A model generated the notes under the pieces. It was not told the DNA's origin, ran no database searches, and was given only the letters and a program-made list of their open reading frames with translations. The position numbers and the translations under genes were made by a program. Shown piece by piece: positions 7,011-13,677 of a stretch of DNA of 13,771 bases (position 1 is its first letter; each line of letters begins with the position of its first letter). Source of the DNA: CAYRVF01 sp964427535 (GTDB taxonomy: Bacteria > Chloroflexota > Ktedonobacteria > Ktedonobacterales > JADMIN01); contig CAYRVF010000132.1 in NCBI GenBank assembly GCA_964427535.1, forward strand, positions 1 through 13,771, read 5' to 3'.

Positions 7011-8432
7011 ATGAGCGGACGTCAGACTCCGGTGTTGTCGACTGTCATGGAAGGAAACTGGAGGGGGAACTTCTGGATCTGGGCCACGCCGCTGCTCTTC
7101 TTTGTAGGAGCGATTGTGTTCGCGGTCCTCACACTCCGTTGGGACAGAGCGGCGGCCCTTGGCATTGTCCCAGAGCCAGTGTGGGCCGTGGGCGGTGGGG
7201 CGGGTGAATCGCAGGCCATTCTCACCGTGATAGCGGGCGCCTCAATCAGCGCACTCACGCTCGTCTTTTCCTCGGCGCTGGTCGTGCTGACACTTGCGGC
7301 GTCGCAATTTGGCTCGTTTCTGTTGCACGACTTCATCCGCATGCGCATCTCACGTCTGACGCTCAGTATGTTCGTCGCCACGTTCGTCTACAGCCTGATG
7401 GTGCTCGCGCGTATCGGCGAAGGACCCTCCGCGCAATTCGTGCCGCAGATTTCTACCAAAGTCGCGATGCTGCTCGCCTTTATCAGCCTCGGACTGCTCA
7501 TCGCGTTCATCTTCAGCATCTCGCTCTCGGTGCAGGCGCAACAGGTTGCCGCGATGGTTGCCGCCACGCTGCGGCATGCGATTGCCGAGCGCCAGCGCGC
7601 CACTGCCCGCGAAGGCGGGGCGGGTCGGCGCGACGATGCGATCACCGCTGAACTGGCCGAGGCGACGCGGCGGCTCGCGGACGATGGGGTAACTATGCGC
7701 GCGACGAAGAGCGGCTATCTGCAGGTGGTCGCGTATCGGAAGCTCGTGCGCGCCGCCAGGCACGCGGACTGCGTCGTGCGCCTTGCGTTTCGGCCGGGTC
7801 AGTACGTGCTGACTGGCTCGGTGCTTGCCGAGGTGGCGCCGTCGCGCGCGCTCGACGCCCGGCTACGGTCGGCGATCCAGACGGCGCATCACATCGGACC
7901 AGAGCGCACACTGCAACAGGACCTCGAATTTGCCATCGACAAACTGGTGCAAATCGCGCTCCTCGCGCTGTCGGCGGCGATCAACAACACCTTCAACGCG
8001 CTAATCTGCCTCGACTGGCTTGGCGATGGCCTCCGGATGCTCGCCGAACAGCATTCGGAAGGACTCGTCTACCACGATGCGCATGCCGCCATACGTGTCA
8101 TCGAACACCCACTGCCGTTTACTGACGTTCTGGATGCGGCATTCGGCAAGATTCGCTACGCGAGCGGTGGGAATCCGACGGTGGTGATCCATCTGCTTCT
8201 CACGATTGGCCGCCTCGCACCGTACCTACCGACAGAAGAGCAGCGAGACGCCCTGGCGGCCCATGCCCGCGCGGCGACCGAGTTCTCGCTCAGCAGGCTA
8301 ACGCTGGATGTGGACCGGACGGCCGTGCTGGGCTGCTACGCCCACACATGCGAGATGTTGGGCCGGGCAGCCCGGCCGGTCGGCATGGTCCCGGCGCCAG
8401 TCGGTCCGGCGCCAGCTCCATCTCCACGATAA
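7011..8432 (+). CDS. DUF2254 family integral membrane protein
   Basis: A 473-residue protein of the DUF2254 family, whose function is unknown. It starts with a helix at about 21-44. A periplasmic loop comes next, then the family's 'I.G..IS...LVFS..LVVL.LA.SQFG..LL..F' stretch (about 70-110). Helices at about 118-138 and 152-175 follow, the latter in LLAFISLGLLIAFIFSISLSVQ. The cytoplasmic C-terminal half keeps RATKSGYLQVV, FRPGQYVLTGS and LQQDLEFAIDKLVQIALLALSAAINNT. Family members I know of usually read 'SPGINDP' where this one reads SAAINNT. The start at 7011 has GAGGGAG eight bases upstream; a TTG at 6933 would add 26 residues with no ribosome site. The last 15 residues are Pro/Ala-rich (PAPVGPAPAP). 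It is the last gene of the plus-strand series and converges on the next gene. Confidence 0.88.
   Translation: MSGRQTPVLSTVMEGNWRGNFWIWATPLLFFVGAIVFAVLTLRWDRAAALGIVPEPVWAVGGGAGESQAILTVIAGASISALTLVFSSALVVLTLAASQFGSFLLHDFIRMRISRLTLSMFVATFVYSLMVLARIGEGPSAQFVPQISTKVAMLLAFISLGLLIAFIFSISLSVQAQQVAAMVAATLRHAIAERQRATAREGGAGRRDDAITAELAEATRRLADDGVTMRATKSGYLQVVAYRKLVRAARHADCVVRLAFRPGQYVLTGSVLAEVAPSRALDARLRSAIQTAHHIGPERTLQQDLEFAIDKLVQIALLALSAAINNTFNALICLDWLGDGLRMLAEQHSEGLVYHDAHAAIRVIEHPLPFTDVLDAAFGKIRYASGGNPTVVIHLLLTIGRLAPYLPTEEQRDALAAHARAATEFSLSRLTLDVDRTAVLGCYAHTCEMLGRAARPVGMVPAPVGPAPAPSPR
8361..8377. repeat. G+C-rich palindrome inside the end of the DUF2254 gene
   Basis: GGCCGGGC and GCCCGGCC flank a single A. 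It falls within codons for LGRAARPVG near the C-terminus, about 55 bases before the stop. It may be chance in G+C-rich coding DNA, or it may help end transcription between the two convergent genes. Confidence 0.3.
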
Positions 8433-8532
8433 TCGCGCGCCGGCCAGATATGCACCGCCTGCTCGCTCTTCCTCTATGTGCCGGTACGCTTTACCATTCG
8501 GCGCCATCATATGGCTGGGGCAGGTGCCGCCA

Positions 8533-9096
8533 TCAGTCGTTGGTCTCGCCGCTGGCGGGTGAATTGTCAGCTTGCGGCGGCTGCTCGTAGCGCACGATGG
8601 CGATATATGTGACGAGATCCCAGGCGTTGCGCAGCCCGATGAAGAGCAGCAGCAGCATGACGGCGGCGACCAAGAAGAGCATGGAAGCCGGATGTCCACC
8701 GAGCAATACCCCCGCGACGACGAGACCGCCATACGCGACCGTCGGCCCGATGCCATACCATGTCCAGTCTTCGAGCACTGGCGAATAGACCGACTGGGTT
8801 CGCAGGCGCCGGATGACGATGGCGGAATAAGCCAGCAGACCGAGGCCGGCGGCAGCCAGGAAAACGCCGAGGAGCGAGAGGGAGGGCCACGGCGCGCTTA
8901 GGCCTGCCGCCAGCAGGAGCACCACGCCAAACTGGACGAACGTTGGCGACTGGAAGGCTGCTGTCACGGCGCCGACGGGCTGGCGTTGCTCGACGTTTCC
9001 CATCAACGACATCACCACGAACGTCAAGCCCGTCAACGCCCCTGCCGAGGAACCGACGATGACGTAGAAGTTGTCCCACGCCGAGAGCGGCGACAT
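8533..9096 (-). CDS. Small multi-pass membrane protein of unknown function
   Basis: A 187-residue hydrophobic protein. It opens with WDNFYVIVGSSAGALTGLTFVVMSL, a start shared by a group of uncharacterised bacterial membrane proteins I recall only as 'hypothetical'. Hydrophobic segments lie at about 10-32, 53-68, 72-94, 114-133 and 137-154. The C-terminal tail (about 168-187) is polar and acidic (EQPPQADNSPASGETND). The start at 9096 is chosen because AAGAGG lies six bases upstream and the hydrophobic protein begins there. The frame stays open to an ATG at 9222, but that would overlap the monoamine oxidase gene and add an Arg-rich, non-family stretch. It begins 29 bases after the oxidase stop on the same strand, so the two are very likely one operon. 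No catalytic motif is visible. Confidence 0.8.
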   Translation of the reverse strand: MSPLSAWDNFYVIVGSSAGALTGLTFVVMSLMGNVEQRQPVGAVTAAFQSPTFVQFGVVLLLAAGLSAPWPSLSLLGVFLAAAGLGLLAYSAIVIRRLRTQSVYSPVLEDWTWYGIGPTVAYGGLVVAGVLLGGHPASMLFLVAAVMLLLLFIGLRNAWDLVTYIAIVRYEQPPQADNSPASGETND

Positions 9097-9125
9097 GACC
9101 GGCCTCTTTCTGCTGCTGCGCGCCC

Positions 9126-10562
9126 CTAGCTGGGGGACTGCCCGCCGTCGATAATCTCGCGTGCGGCTCGCGCACCCTCTCTGGCGGCGCCTTCCATATA
9201 GCCCTGAAACTCTATCGAACAATGCTCCCCGGCGAAGTGGATGGGCCCCTGCGCGACCATTTCATAACCACCAAATTGCGTATACTGCCCGACGCGCCAG
9301 CAGGAGTAGCTTCCCTGCAAGTTGGGATCTCCGGTGGGATAGCTCAACGCCGCCTGGCCAGTGTAGTGCGCGCTGACGCCGGGGAAGATCCGCTCCAGCT
9401 GCCGCAGACTGTTCTCGGCGTAGCGCTGGATGCTCTCGTCGTCGGCGGTTGTGGAGTAGGCACTCGCGGGCGCATACGCGGCGCCCCGGTGTCCGCTCGT
9501 GTAATCGACGAGCAACGCCGGGGAGCGCGTAGCGTCAGGGTGACCACTCATGGCGTCCCAGAGCGTCTGAATATCCAGGTCCGTGATGACGAATCCCCCA
9601 TGTGGTGATGGCCAGGGACCGTCGTCGTACCAATACGGTCTGTCAAACCGCAAGAAGAGCTTCGAGATGGTGCCGTAGCCAAGCTGCTCGATAGCGGTGC
9701 GCTTGAGCTGATCGAAACCCGCTTGATGATACGCAACGTGGCGCAGCGTGCTGAACGGGAGCGTGAGGATTGCGGCTTCGCACCGCAAACGCGAGACGCC
9801 GCTGGCTGTCGTGAACGTCAACGTGACCGAGTCATCGTCTTCGCGCGCGATCTCGACCAGCCGGGAACCCAGGTGGAGAGAGCCCTCTGGCAACTCTCGG
9901 GCAATCGCCAGTGGCAGTTGTTGGTTCCCACCCACGATTTTGCTGCTCCCTTGCAGCGGCGTAGGCAGCGAGTCCGTGCGTAACGAGGTGCGCGATTCGT
10001 ACAGATACACGAGGTTGAGCGCGCTCTGCTCACGCGTATCTAGGCCGTATAGGCCGGTACAGCCAGTGTCGATGAAACGGCCGAGCGGCGACGCGTGCCC
10101 GCCCCGCACATACTGCTCGATCCAGTCATAGGCGCTCTGATGGTCGAGCGCGAACCCCGCCTGGGTATACTGCGCGTACGTCGTCGGGAAGCCTACGTCC
10201 TGAAACTGCTGCTCCACAGTTGGAGCGAGCGCCTGGAAGTCTCTGAGCAGGTCGTCCTCGCCGTAGAAGTGGTTCAGCAGATAGACGAGCATGGGCGCCC
10301 GCCCGGCGCGTTGCCGGCCCAGATCAATCTTCGTGAGGCCGAAGCGCTTGATGAGCTGGTGCAGCATCGTATTGTCGCGGTCGATGAACTCGCCGCACCA
10401 CTCGCTGACGAGTCCGTCTCCCCACGTGTGGGCGTCGGAGTGCATGCGACCGCCTACGTGGGAAGCCGATTCGTAGATGTCGCACGAAAGGCCGGCGTCG
10501 TGCAAGGTGAGGGCCGCCGTGAGTCCCGCGATTCCGGCGCCGACGATCACTATGCGCGCCAT
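9126..10562 (-). CDS. Flavin monoamine oxidase family protein (FAD-dependent amine oxidase)
   Basis: A 478-residue flavoprotein expected to oxidise an amine with O2, giving an aldehyde or imine and H2O2; the substrate cannot be told from sequence. The FAD-binding Rossmann fold is at the very N-terminus: IVIVGAGIAGLTAAL (residues 4-18), Glu31 at the end of strand 2 for the ribose, and SHVGGRMHSD (34-43). The C-terminal FAD site is intact: FAGEHCSIEFQGYMEGA starting at residue 443, followed by EGARAAREI. In between, EAAILTLPFSTLR is the usual strand before the flavin. There is no signal peptide or Tat motif, so it is probably cytoplasmic. The start has GAGGAG seven bases upstream. The substrate domain has GFDQLKRTAIEQLGYGTISKLFLRF, close to the MAO/polyamine oxidase pattern. 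It is followed by the small membrane protein gene after 29 bases. It ends with TAG. Confidence 0.9.
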   Translation of the reverse strand: MARIVIVGAGIAGLTAALTLHDAGLSCDIYESASHVGGRMHSDAHTWGDGLVSEWCGEFIDRDNTMLHQLIKRFGLTKIDLGRQRAGRAPMLVYLLNHFYGEDDLLRDFQALAPTVEQQFQDVGFPTTYAQYTQAGFALDHQSAYDWIEQYVRGGHASPLGRFIDTGCTGLYGLDTREQSALNLVYLYESRTSLRTDSLPTPLQGSSKIVGGNQQLPLAIARELPEGSLHLGSRLVEIAREDDDSVTLTFTTASGVSRLRCEAAILTLPFSTLRHVAYHQAGFDQLKRTAIEQLGYGTISKLFLRFDRPYWYDDGPWPSPHGGFVITDLDIQTLWDAMSGHPDATRSPALLVDYTSGHRGAAYAPASAYSTTADDESIQRYAENSLRQLERIFPGVSAHYTGQAALSYPTGDPNLQGSYSCWRVGQYTQFGGYEMVAQGPIHFAGEHCSIEFQGYMEGAAREGARAAREIIDGGQSPS

Positions 10563-10632
10563 GGCCCGTCTCCTCTCGCGATCGTCTGGCGGTTGCGTCT
10601 GATGTCTACTGTAGGTGTTGCGACGAGTGCGG

Positions 10633-10672
10633 CGCCACCTCCGGCGAGTCGTTGGATTCGCCGGAGGTGGCG
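10633..10672 (-). terminator. Perfect 15-base-pair hairpin after the broken hydrolase gene
   Basis: CGCCACCTCCGGCGA (10633-10647) pairs perfectly with TCGCCGGAGGTGGCG (10658-10672) around a 10-base loop. It lies 40 bases past the hydrolase stop and about 70 bases before the oxidase start, all on the minus strand. That places it to insulate the two units as a terminator. Neither side has a long T-run; the plus-strand side has only TGCTTGTTCATTT. The rest of 10563-10713 shows no gene, and the oxidase promoter should lie between this hairpin and 10562. Confidence 0.65.
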
Positions 10673-10713
10673 TGCTTGTTCATTTCGGCGGCTAACGTGC
10701 CGTGCGATCGCTA

Positions 10714-11457
10714 TCAGCCTGGCGCGCCAGCTTGCCCGGGAGTTGTTCGAGCCGCAGAGGAGGTGACCGGCACCGCCTGTGCCGCTGTCTCGATGAGCTT
10801 CACCACGTCATCGGGGTGAGAGACCATCGCGACATGGTTCGTCGGGATCTCCACGGTGGTGGCGCCCATGCGCTTGGCAAACAGCCGCTCGCCGTCGGGC
10901 GCAATCGCCTGATCGTTCTCGGCCACCATATACCAGGTTGGCAACGATTTCTAGGCCGGGATCCCCATCACCTCCGTGAAGGTGGTGCCTGACAATGGCT
11001 GCTGCACCGCATACATCACTCGGGCCTTCACCGAATCGATATCCCCCGCGAAGTGGTGGACGAAGTCGTCCTCAGGCAGCCAGGCAAAGCCTTGCTCGTC
11101 GATGTCGAGGTGGGCGGTAGCCGGTGAGGGCGGGCCTTGTGAAATCAGCGCACCGAGCGACTCGCCCTGGTCCAGTCCGAAGGCCGCGATGTAGACCAAC
11201 CCGACGACGTTCGGTGCGTCGGTGCCAAGCGCGGTCATAATCTGGCCGCCGTACGAGTGCCCGGCGACAAGCGTCGGGCCGTTCTGGCGGACGAGCACCT
11301 GGCGCAGCCGGGCGACGTCGTCCGCTACTGATGTGAGCGGAAACTGGGGAGCCGTGACAGTATAGCCGTCAGCCTGCAGACGCTCGACGACGGCGCTCCA
11401 ACAGGAACCATCGGCCCAGGCGCCGTGGACCAGGACGATCTTTGGAAGCGTGGGCAT
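10714..11457 (-). pseudogene. Alpha/beta hydrolase split by an in-frame TAG
   Basis: This encodes an alpha/beta hydrolase of the type that opens IVLVHGAWADGSCW, about 247 codons in all. The nucleophile elbow GHSYGG has Ser68. Codon 169 is TAG (bases 10951-10953 on the plus strand), inside VMGIPA-stop-KSLPTWYMVAENDQ. Family members have 'PAW[KR]S.P.WY' here, so a TGG Trp codon has most likely become TAG. After the stop the same frame runs on without another lesion to TGA at 10714. It carries the expected acid (Asp182 in VAENDQ) and base (His208 in TNHVAMVSHPDDVV). The 168-residue product would lack both and should be inactive. The start at 11457 has AAAGGA nine bases upstream; the frame is open further (to 11592) but that part is not family-like. 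TAG is used as a normal stop by at least five intact neighbours (DUF6325, DUF1269, PLD-like, 209-residue protein and oxidase), which argues against recoding. A sequencing error is possible. Confidence 0.85.
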
Positions 11458-11764
11458 GCCAGTTCGTCCTTTCTCAATTGCAGGGGGATGGGTGCCGGTC
11501 AAAAGCCCGTTCTCGCATGGTCGGGCGTCCCCGGTGTCGTCCGTAGATGCGAGCGTGGTGTCAGACAACAGGCATTCCGCCGAAATCCGCATGTCAATCC
11601 AGTGATGCTACGGCCAATCTCCTCTCGATGGCGCCGACGGCTTCCTGGTAGAAGGTTAGCATGGATCCTCCACGCGGAGATGTGCGCTTAGATGTGCGCT
11701 TATAGGTGGGCGATGGCGCGGGTGCCAGGGTGCCTCGATAGGGTAGCGTGGGCGACGTTAGCGA
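11458..11764. other. Intergenic stretch between the ABM-like gene and the broken hydrolase
   Basis: About 307 bases without a convincing gene; the open frames here lack ribosome sites and motifs. It should contain the promoter of the hydrolase unless that gene is read through from the ABM-like gene. The only distinct structures are the 12-base tandem repeat at 11678-11701 and a small CTCC-ACGC-GGAG inverted repeat just before it (about 11668-11679). Confidence 0.55.
11678..11701. repeat. 12-base perfect tandem repeat
   Basis: AGATGTGCGCTT occurs twice head to tail (11678-11689 and 11690-11701) in non-coding DNA about 65 bases past the ABM-like stop and about 220 bases upstream of the broken hydrolase. 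It may be a tandem operator or a chance slippage duplication. The exact identity of the copies favours a recent event. Confidence 0.85.
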
Positions 11765-12064
11765 TCAGCCGTGCCAACCAATGTTCGCCACGATCTCACC
11801 GTCGTGCCATTCGGGGTCAGCCGCCAGTAGGGCTCGCATCTGCTGGTAGCGCGCGTCTTGCTCGGGGCTGCGGGCGTTGGCCCAGTACGCCTCTTTGGAG
11901 TCGAAGACGACCGCCATATACAAGACAGAGGGGTCCGCATCCATCTGAAAGACGTGTGTCATGACAAAGCCGGGGACCTTCGCCTCTTCGAAGTCGCGGA
12001 GCTGTTGAAGTAGCTGCTGCTCGGCTCCGGGTTTGGCCTGCATGCGTGCAACCGTGCCGTACAT
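11765..12064 (-). CDS. ABM-like dimeric alpha-beta barrel protein
   Basis: A 99-residue protein with the layout of the antibiotic-biosynthesis-monooxygenase (ABM) / dimeric alpha-beta barrel group. An opening strand (YGTVARMQAKPG) leads to a helix (AEQQLLQQLRDFEE), then strands VPGFVMTHVFQMD and VLYMAVVFDSKEAYWANA, then a helix with DARYQQMRALLAADPEWHDGEIV. Members form dimers and act as small oxygenases, isomerases or heme-binding proteins; no specific activity can be assigned here. Length is normal for the family. The start at 12064 is supported by AGGAG eight bases upstream. It is transcribed away from the purine-degradation genes, and the two share the region 12065-12414, so its promoter must overlap the decayed hydroxyisourate hydrolase remnant or its vicinity. 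Confidence 0.75.
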   Translation of the reverse strand: MYGTVARMQAKPGAEQQLLQQLRDFEEAKVPGFVMTHVFQMDADPSVLYMAVVFDSKEAYWANARSPEQDARYQQMRALLAADPEWHDGEIVANIGWHG

Positions 12065-12251
12065 TGTGCATGCTCCTGTTCCTGTGGCGCGAGTCCGCAC
12101 AGACCGCTCGCCGTGCGGACGCCGTGATCGACCCGCGTCATCGCCGCTGCGCCTCCTCAGTCGCCATCCCCCCAGGAAACGTTGGTATCGCCGCAGTATA
12201 CCCCACACCGCGGCACTGCTGGCTACTTGACATCCGAAACAGCGGCGGACA

Positions 12252-12408
12252 TACTTCCTGCCAACCTTCGTCGAAGCGGACCGCCCGCTCTCTACCTTCC
12301 TCTACCTTTCTGGACCTGAGCTGGCGATATCGCGACGCTGCCGACGCGTACTACCACGTGCCGCTGCTGACCTCGCCCTGGGCCTACAGCATCTATCGGG
12401 GAAGTTGA
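12252..12408 (+). pseudogene. Frameshifted C-terminal remnant of 5-hydroxyisourate hydrolase (HIUase, transthyretin-like)
   Basis: Codons 12301-12405 read STFLDLSWRYRDAADA and then YYHVPLLTSPWAYSIYRGS, ending at a TGA. This is the signature end of 5-hydroxyisourate hydrolases, which close with 'H-YHVPLLLSP-x-x-YSTYRGS', including the active-site His and the C-terminal YRGS. The enzyme turns the product of uricase into OHCU on the way to allantoin. A 10-base tandem duplication (12291-12310) lies just before. Reading from 12252 gives YFLPTFVEADRPL, and dropping one copy of the repeat joins it in frame to STFLDLSW, making 48 residues. Just upstream, another frame shows possible family traces (YLTSETAA, where members have LTFETAAYF). 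The N-terminal half, with its active-site His and Arg, is not visible. It ends six bases before the allantoate amidohydrolase ATG, a normal operon spacing. It has no start of its own. Confidence 0.75.
12291..12310 (+). repeat. 10-base tandem duplication that frameshifts the HIUase remnant
   Basis: TCTACCTTCC (12291-12300) is followed at once by TCTACCTTTC (12301-12310), nine of ten bases identical. The extra 10 bases shift the frame by one. Removing either copy gives the same continuous peptide (...RPLSTFLDLSW...), so the duplication is a likely inactivating event, or one of several. Confidence 0.85.
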
Positions 12409-12414
12409 GGTGCT

Positions 12415-13677
12415 ATGGAGACATCGCTCGCATCCGCCGCACAGACCATCCTTGACCGCTGCGACCAGCTCGCCCGTTTCAGTGAGGAGCCGGGCCTGAT
12501 CGTTCGCCGCTACGGCACGGTGCCCATGCGCGAGGTGAACGCGACGGTGCTGGAGTGGATGCGCGCCGCTGGCATGACCGCCACCACAGACACACTGGGT
12601 AACGTGCGCGGGCGCTACGAGGCGGAACGGTCAGGTGCCCGGACGTTGCTGCTCGGCTCGCACCTGGATACGGTGCGTGATGCCGGTCGCTACGATGGCC
12701 CGCTCGGTGTGATGCTGGCGCTGATGTTCGTTGAGCGGCTGCACGCGCGCGGCGCGCGATTGCCGTTCGCCGTCGAGGTGCTGGGTTTCGCGGATGAGGA
12801 AGGGCTGCGATACCACACCGCCTTCCTGGGCAGCAGCGGCGTGTCTGGCGCCTTCGTCCCCGCCTGGCTCGCGTTGGAGGATGACGACGGCATTCCACTC
12901 GTCGATGCGATCCGCGCGTTCGGCGGTAACCCGGACGACATCCCGTCTGATCGGCGCGCGAGCGACGACCTGTTGGGATACGTCGAGTGCCACATCGAAC
13001 AGGGTCCGGTGCTGGAGTCGCGCGGATTGCCTGTGGGCGTGGTGAGCGCGATTCAAGGGCAGAGCGGCTACAACGTGACCTTCATCGGGCAGGCGGGACA
13101 CGCGGGCACGGTACCGATGACGCTCCGCCACGACGCTCTGATAGCCGCTAGCGAGTTCGTCCTCGCGGTGGAGGCGTACGCCCGCGAGCAGGACGGCGTG
13201 GTGGCAACGGTCGGGCAGTTGGCGCTCCATCCCGGTGCGAGCAACGTGATTCCCGGCCGGGTGACGCTGAGCCTCGACCTGCGTCACCCACGAGATGCGA
13301 CCCGCCATGCCGCCGGAGCCGCGTTAGGGGAGCGGGCCGAGGCAATCGCGGCCCGCCGGGGTGTGGCGGTGCGCTACGACCTCCTGCAGGATAGCCCCGC
13401 CGTCGAGTGCTCCCCCGCCTTGATCGATCTGCTGGAGCAGGCGATAGCGGACGCCGGGCATCCGGTGCTCAGCCTGCCGAGCGGCGCGGGACATGACGGT
13501 ATGCGGATGAGCGCGCTCGCGCCGATCGCGATGCTGTTCATCCGGTGCGCGGGCGGCATCAGCCACAACCCGGCGGAATCCGTGTCCGCGGCTGATGTGG
13601 CGGTCGCGCTGGATGTGCTGGAGCGCTTTGCGGCGAGGCTCGCCTCGCGGGTCGAAGAGGAAGAGTCGCGCGCATGA
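12415..13677 (+). CDS. allC: Allantoate amidohydrolase-type M20 amidase
   Basis: A 420-residue member of the M20 hydantoinase/carbamoylase family, about the usual length. The best fit to context is allantoate amidohydrolase, which releases ammonia and CO2 from allantoate in purine degradation. Metal ligands and motifs are all present: GSHLDTVRDAGRYDGPLGV with His83 and bridging Asp94; GFADEEG with Glu128 and Glu129; ECHIEQGPVLE with His193; and AGGISHNPAESVSAADV with His384. The dimerisation (lid) domain spans about 213-330, with GQAGHAGTVPM and GASNVIPGRVTLSLDLRH. SGAGHDGMRM (356-365) is the conserved substrate-site loop. Relatives include N-carbamoyl-L-amino-acid hydrolase and beta-ureidopropionase, and the sequence alone does not fully separate them. 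The HIUase remnant upstream and the allantoinase-like gene downstream favour allantoate. The ribosome site is TGAGG, which overlaps the HIUase stop, so translation was probably coupled. The stop overlaps the next start (ATGA). Confidence 0.85.
   Translation: METSLASAAQTILDRCDQLARFSEEPGLIVRRYGTVPMREVNATVLEWMRAAGMTATTDTLGNVRGRYEAERSGARTLLLGSHLDTVRDAGRYDGPLGVMLALMFVERLHARGARLPFAVEVLGFADEEGLRYHTAFLGSSGVSGAFVPAWLALEDDDGIPLVDAIRAFGGNPDDIPSDRRASDDLLGYVECHIEQGPVLESRGLPVGVVSAIQGQSGYNVTFIGQAGHAGTVPMTLRHDALIAASEFVLAVEAYAREQDGVVATVGQLALHPGASNVIPGRVTLSLDLRHPRDATRHAAGAALGERAEAIAARRGVAVRYDLLQDSPAVECSPALIDLLEQAIADAGHPVLSLPSGAGHDGMRMSALAPIAMLFIRCAGGISHNPAESVSAADVAVALDVLERFAARLASRVEEEESRA

Noticed and set aside
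9097..9222. Longer start for the 187-residue membrane protein
   Set aside because: It would overlap the amine oxidase coding region and add an Arg-rich stretch; the ATG at 9096 has a ribosome site and starts the hydrophobic protein.
10951..10953. TAG read as an amino acid (recoding)
   Set aside because: TAG ends at least five intact genes in the window, there is no pyrrolysine-type context visible, and a TGG to TAG mutation is simpler.
11458..11592. N-terminal extension of the alpha/beta hydrolase up to 11592
   Set aside because: The added residues are not family-like, and the ATG at 11457 directly precedes the conserved IVLVHGAW strand and has AAAGGA upstream.
12046..12408. A 120-codon plus-strand frame taken as an intact gene
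   Set aside because: Only its last 35 codons look like protein (HIUase end). The first two-thirds overlap the ABM-like start region, have no family features and no ribosome site, and the frame changes at the 10-base duplication.
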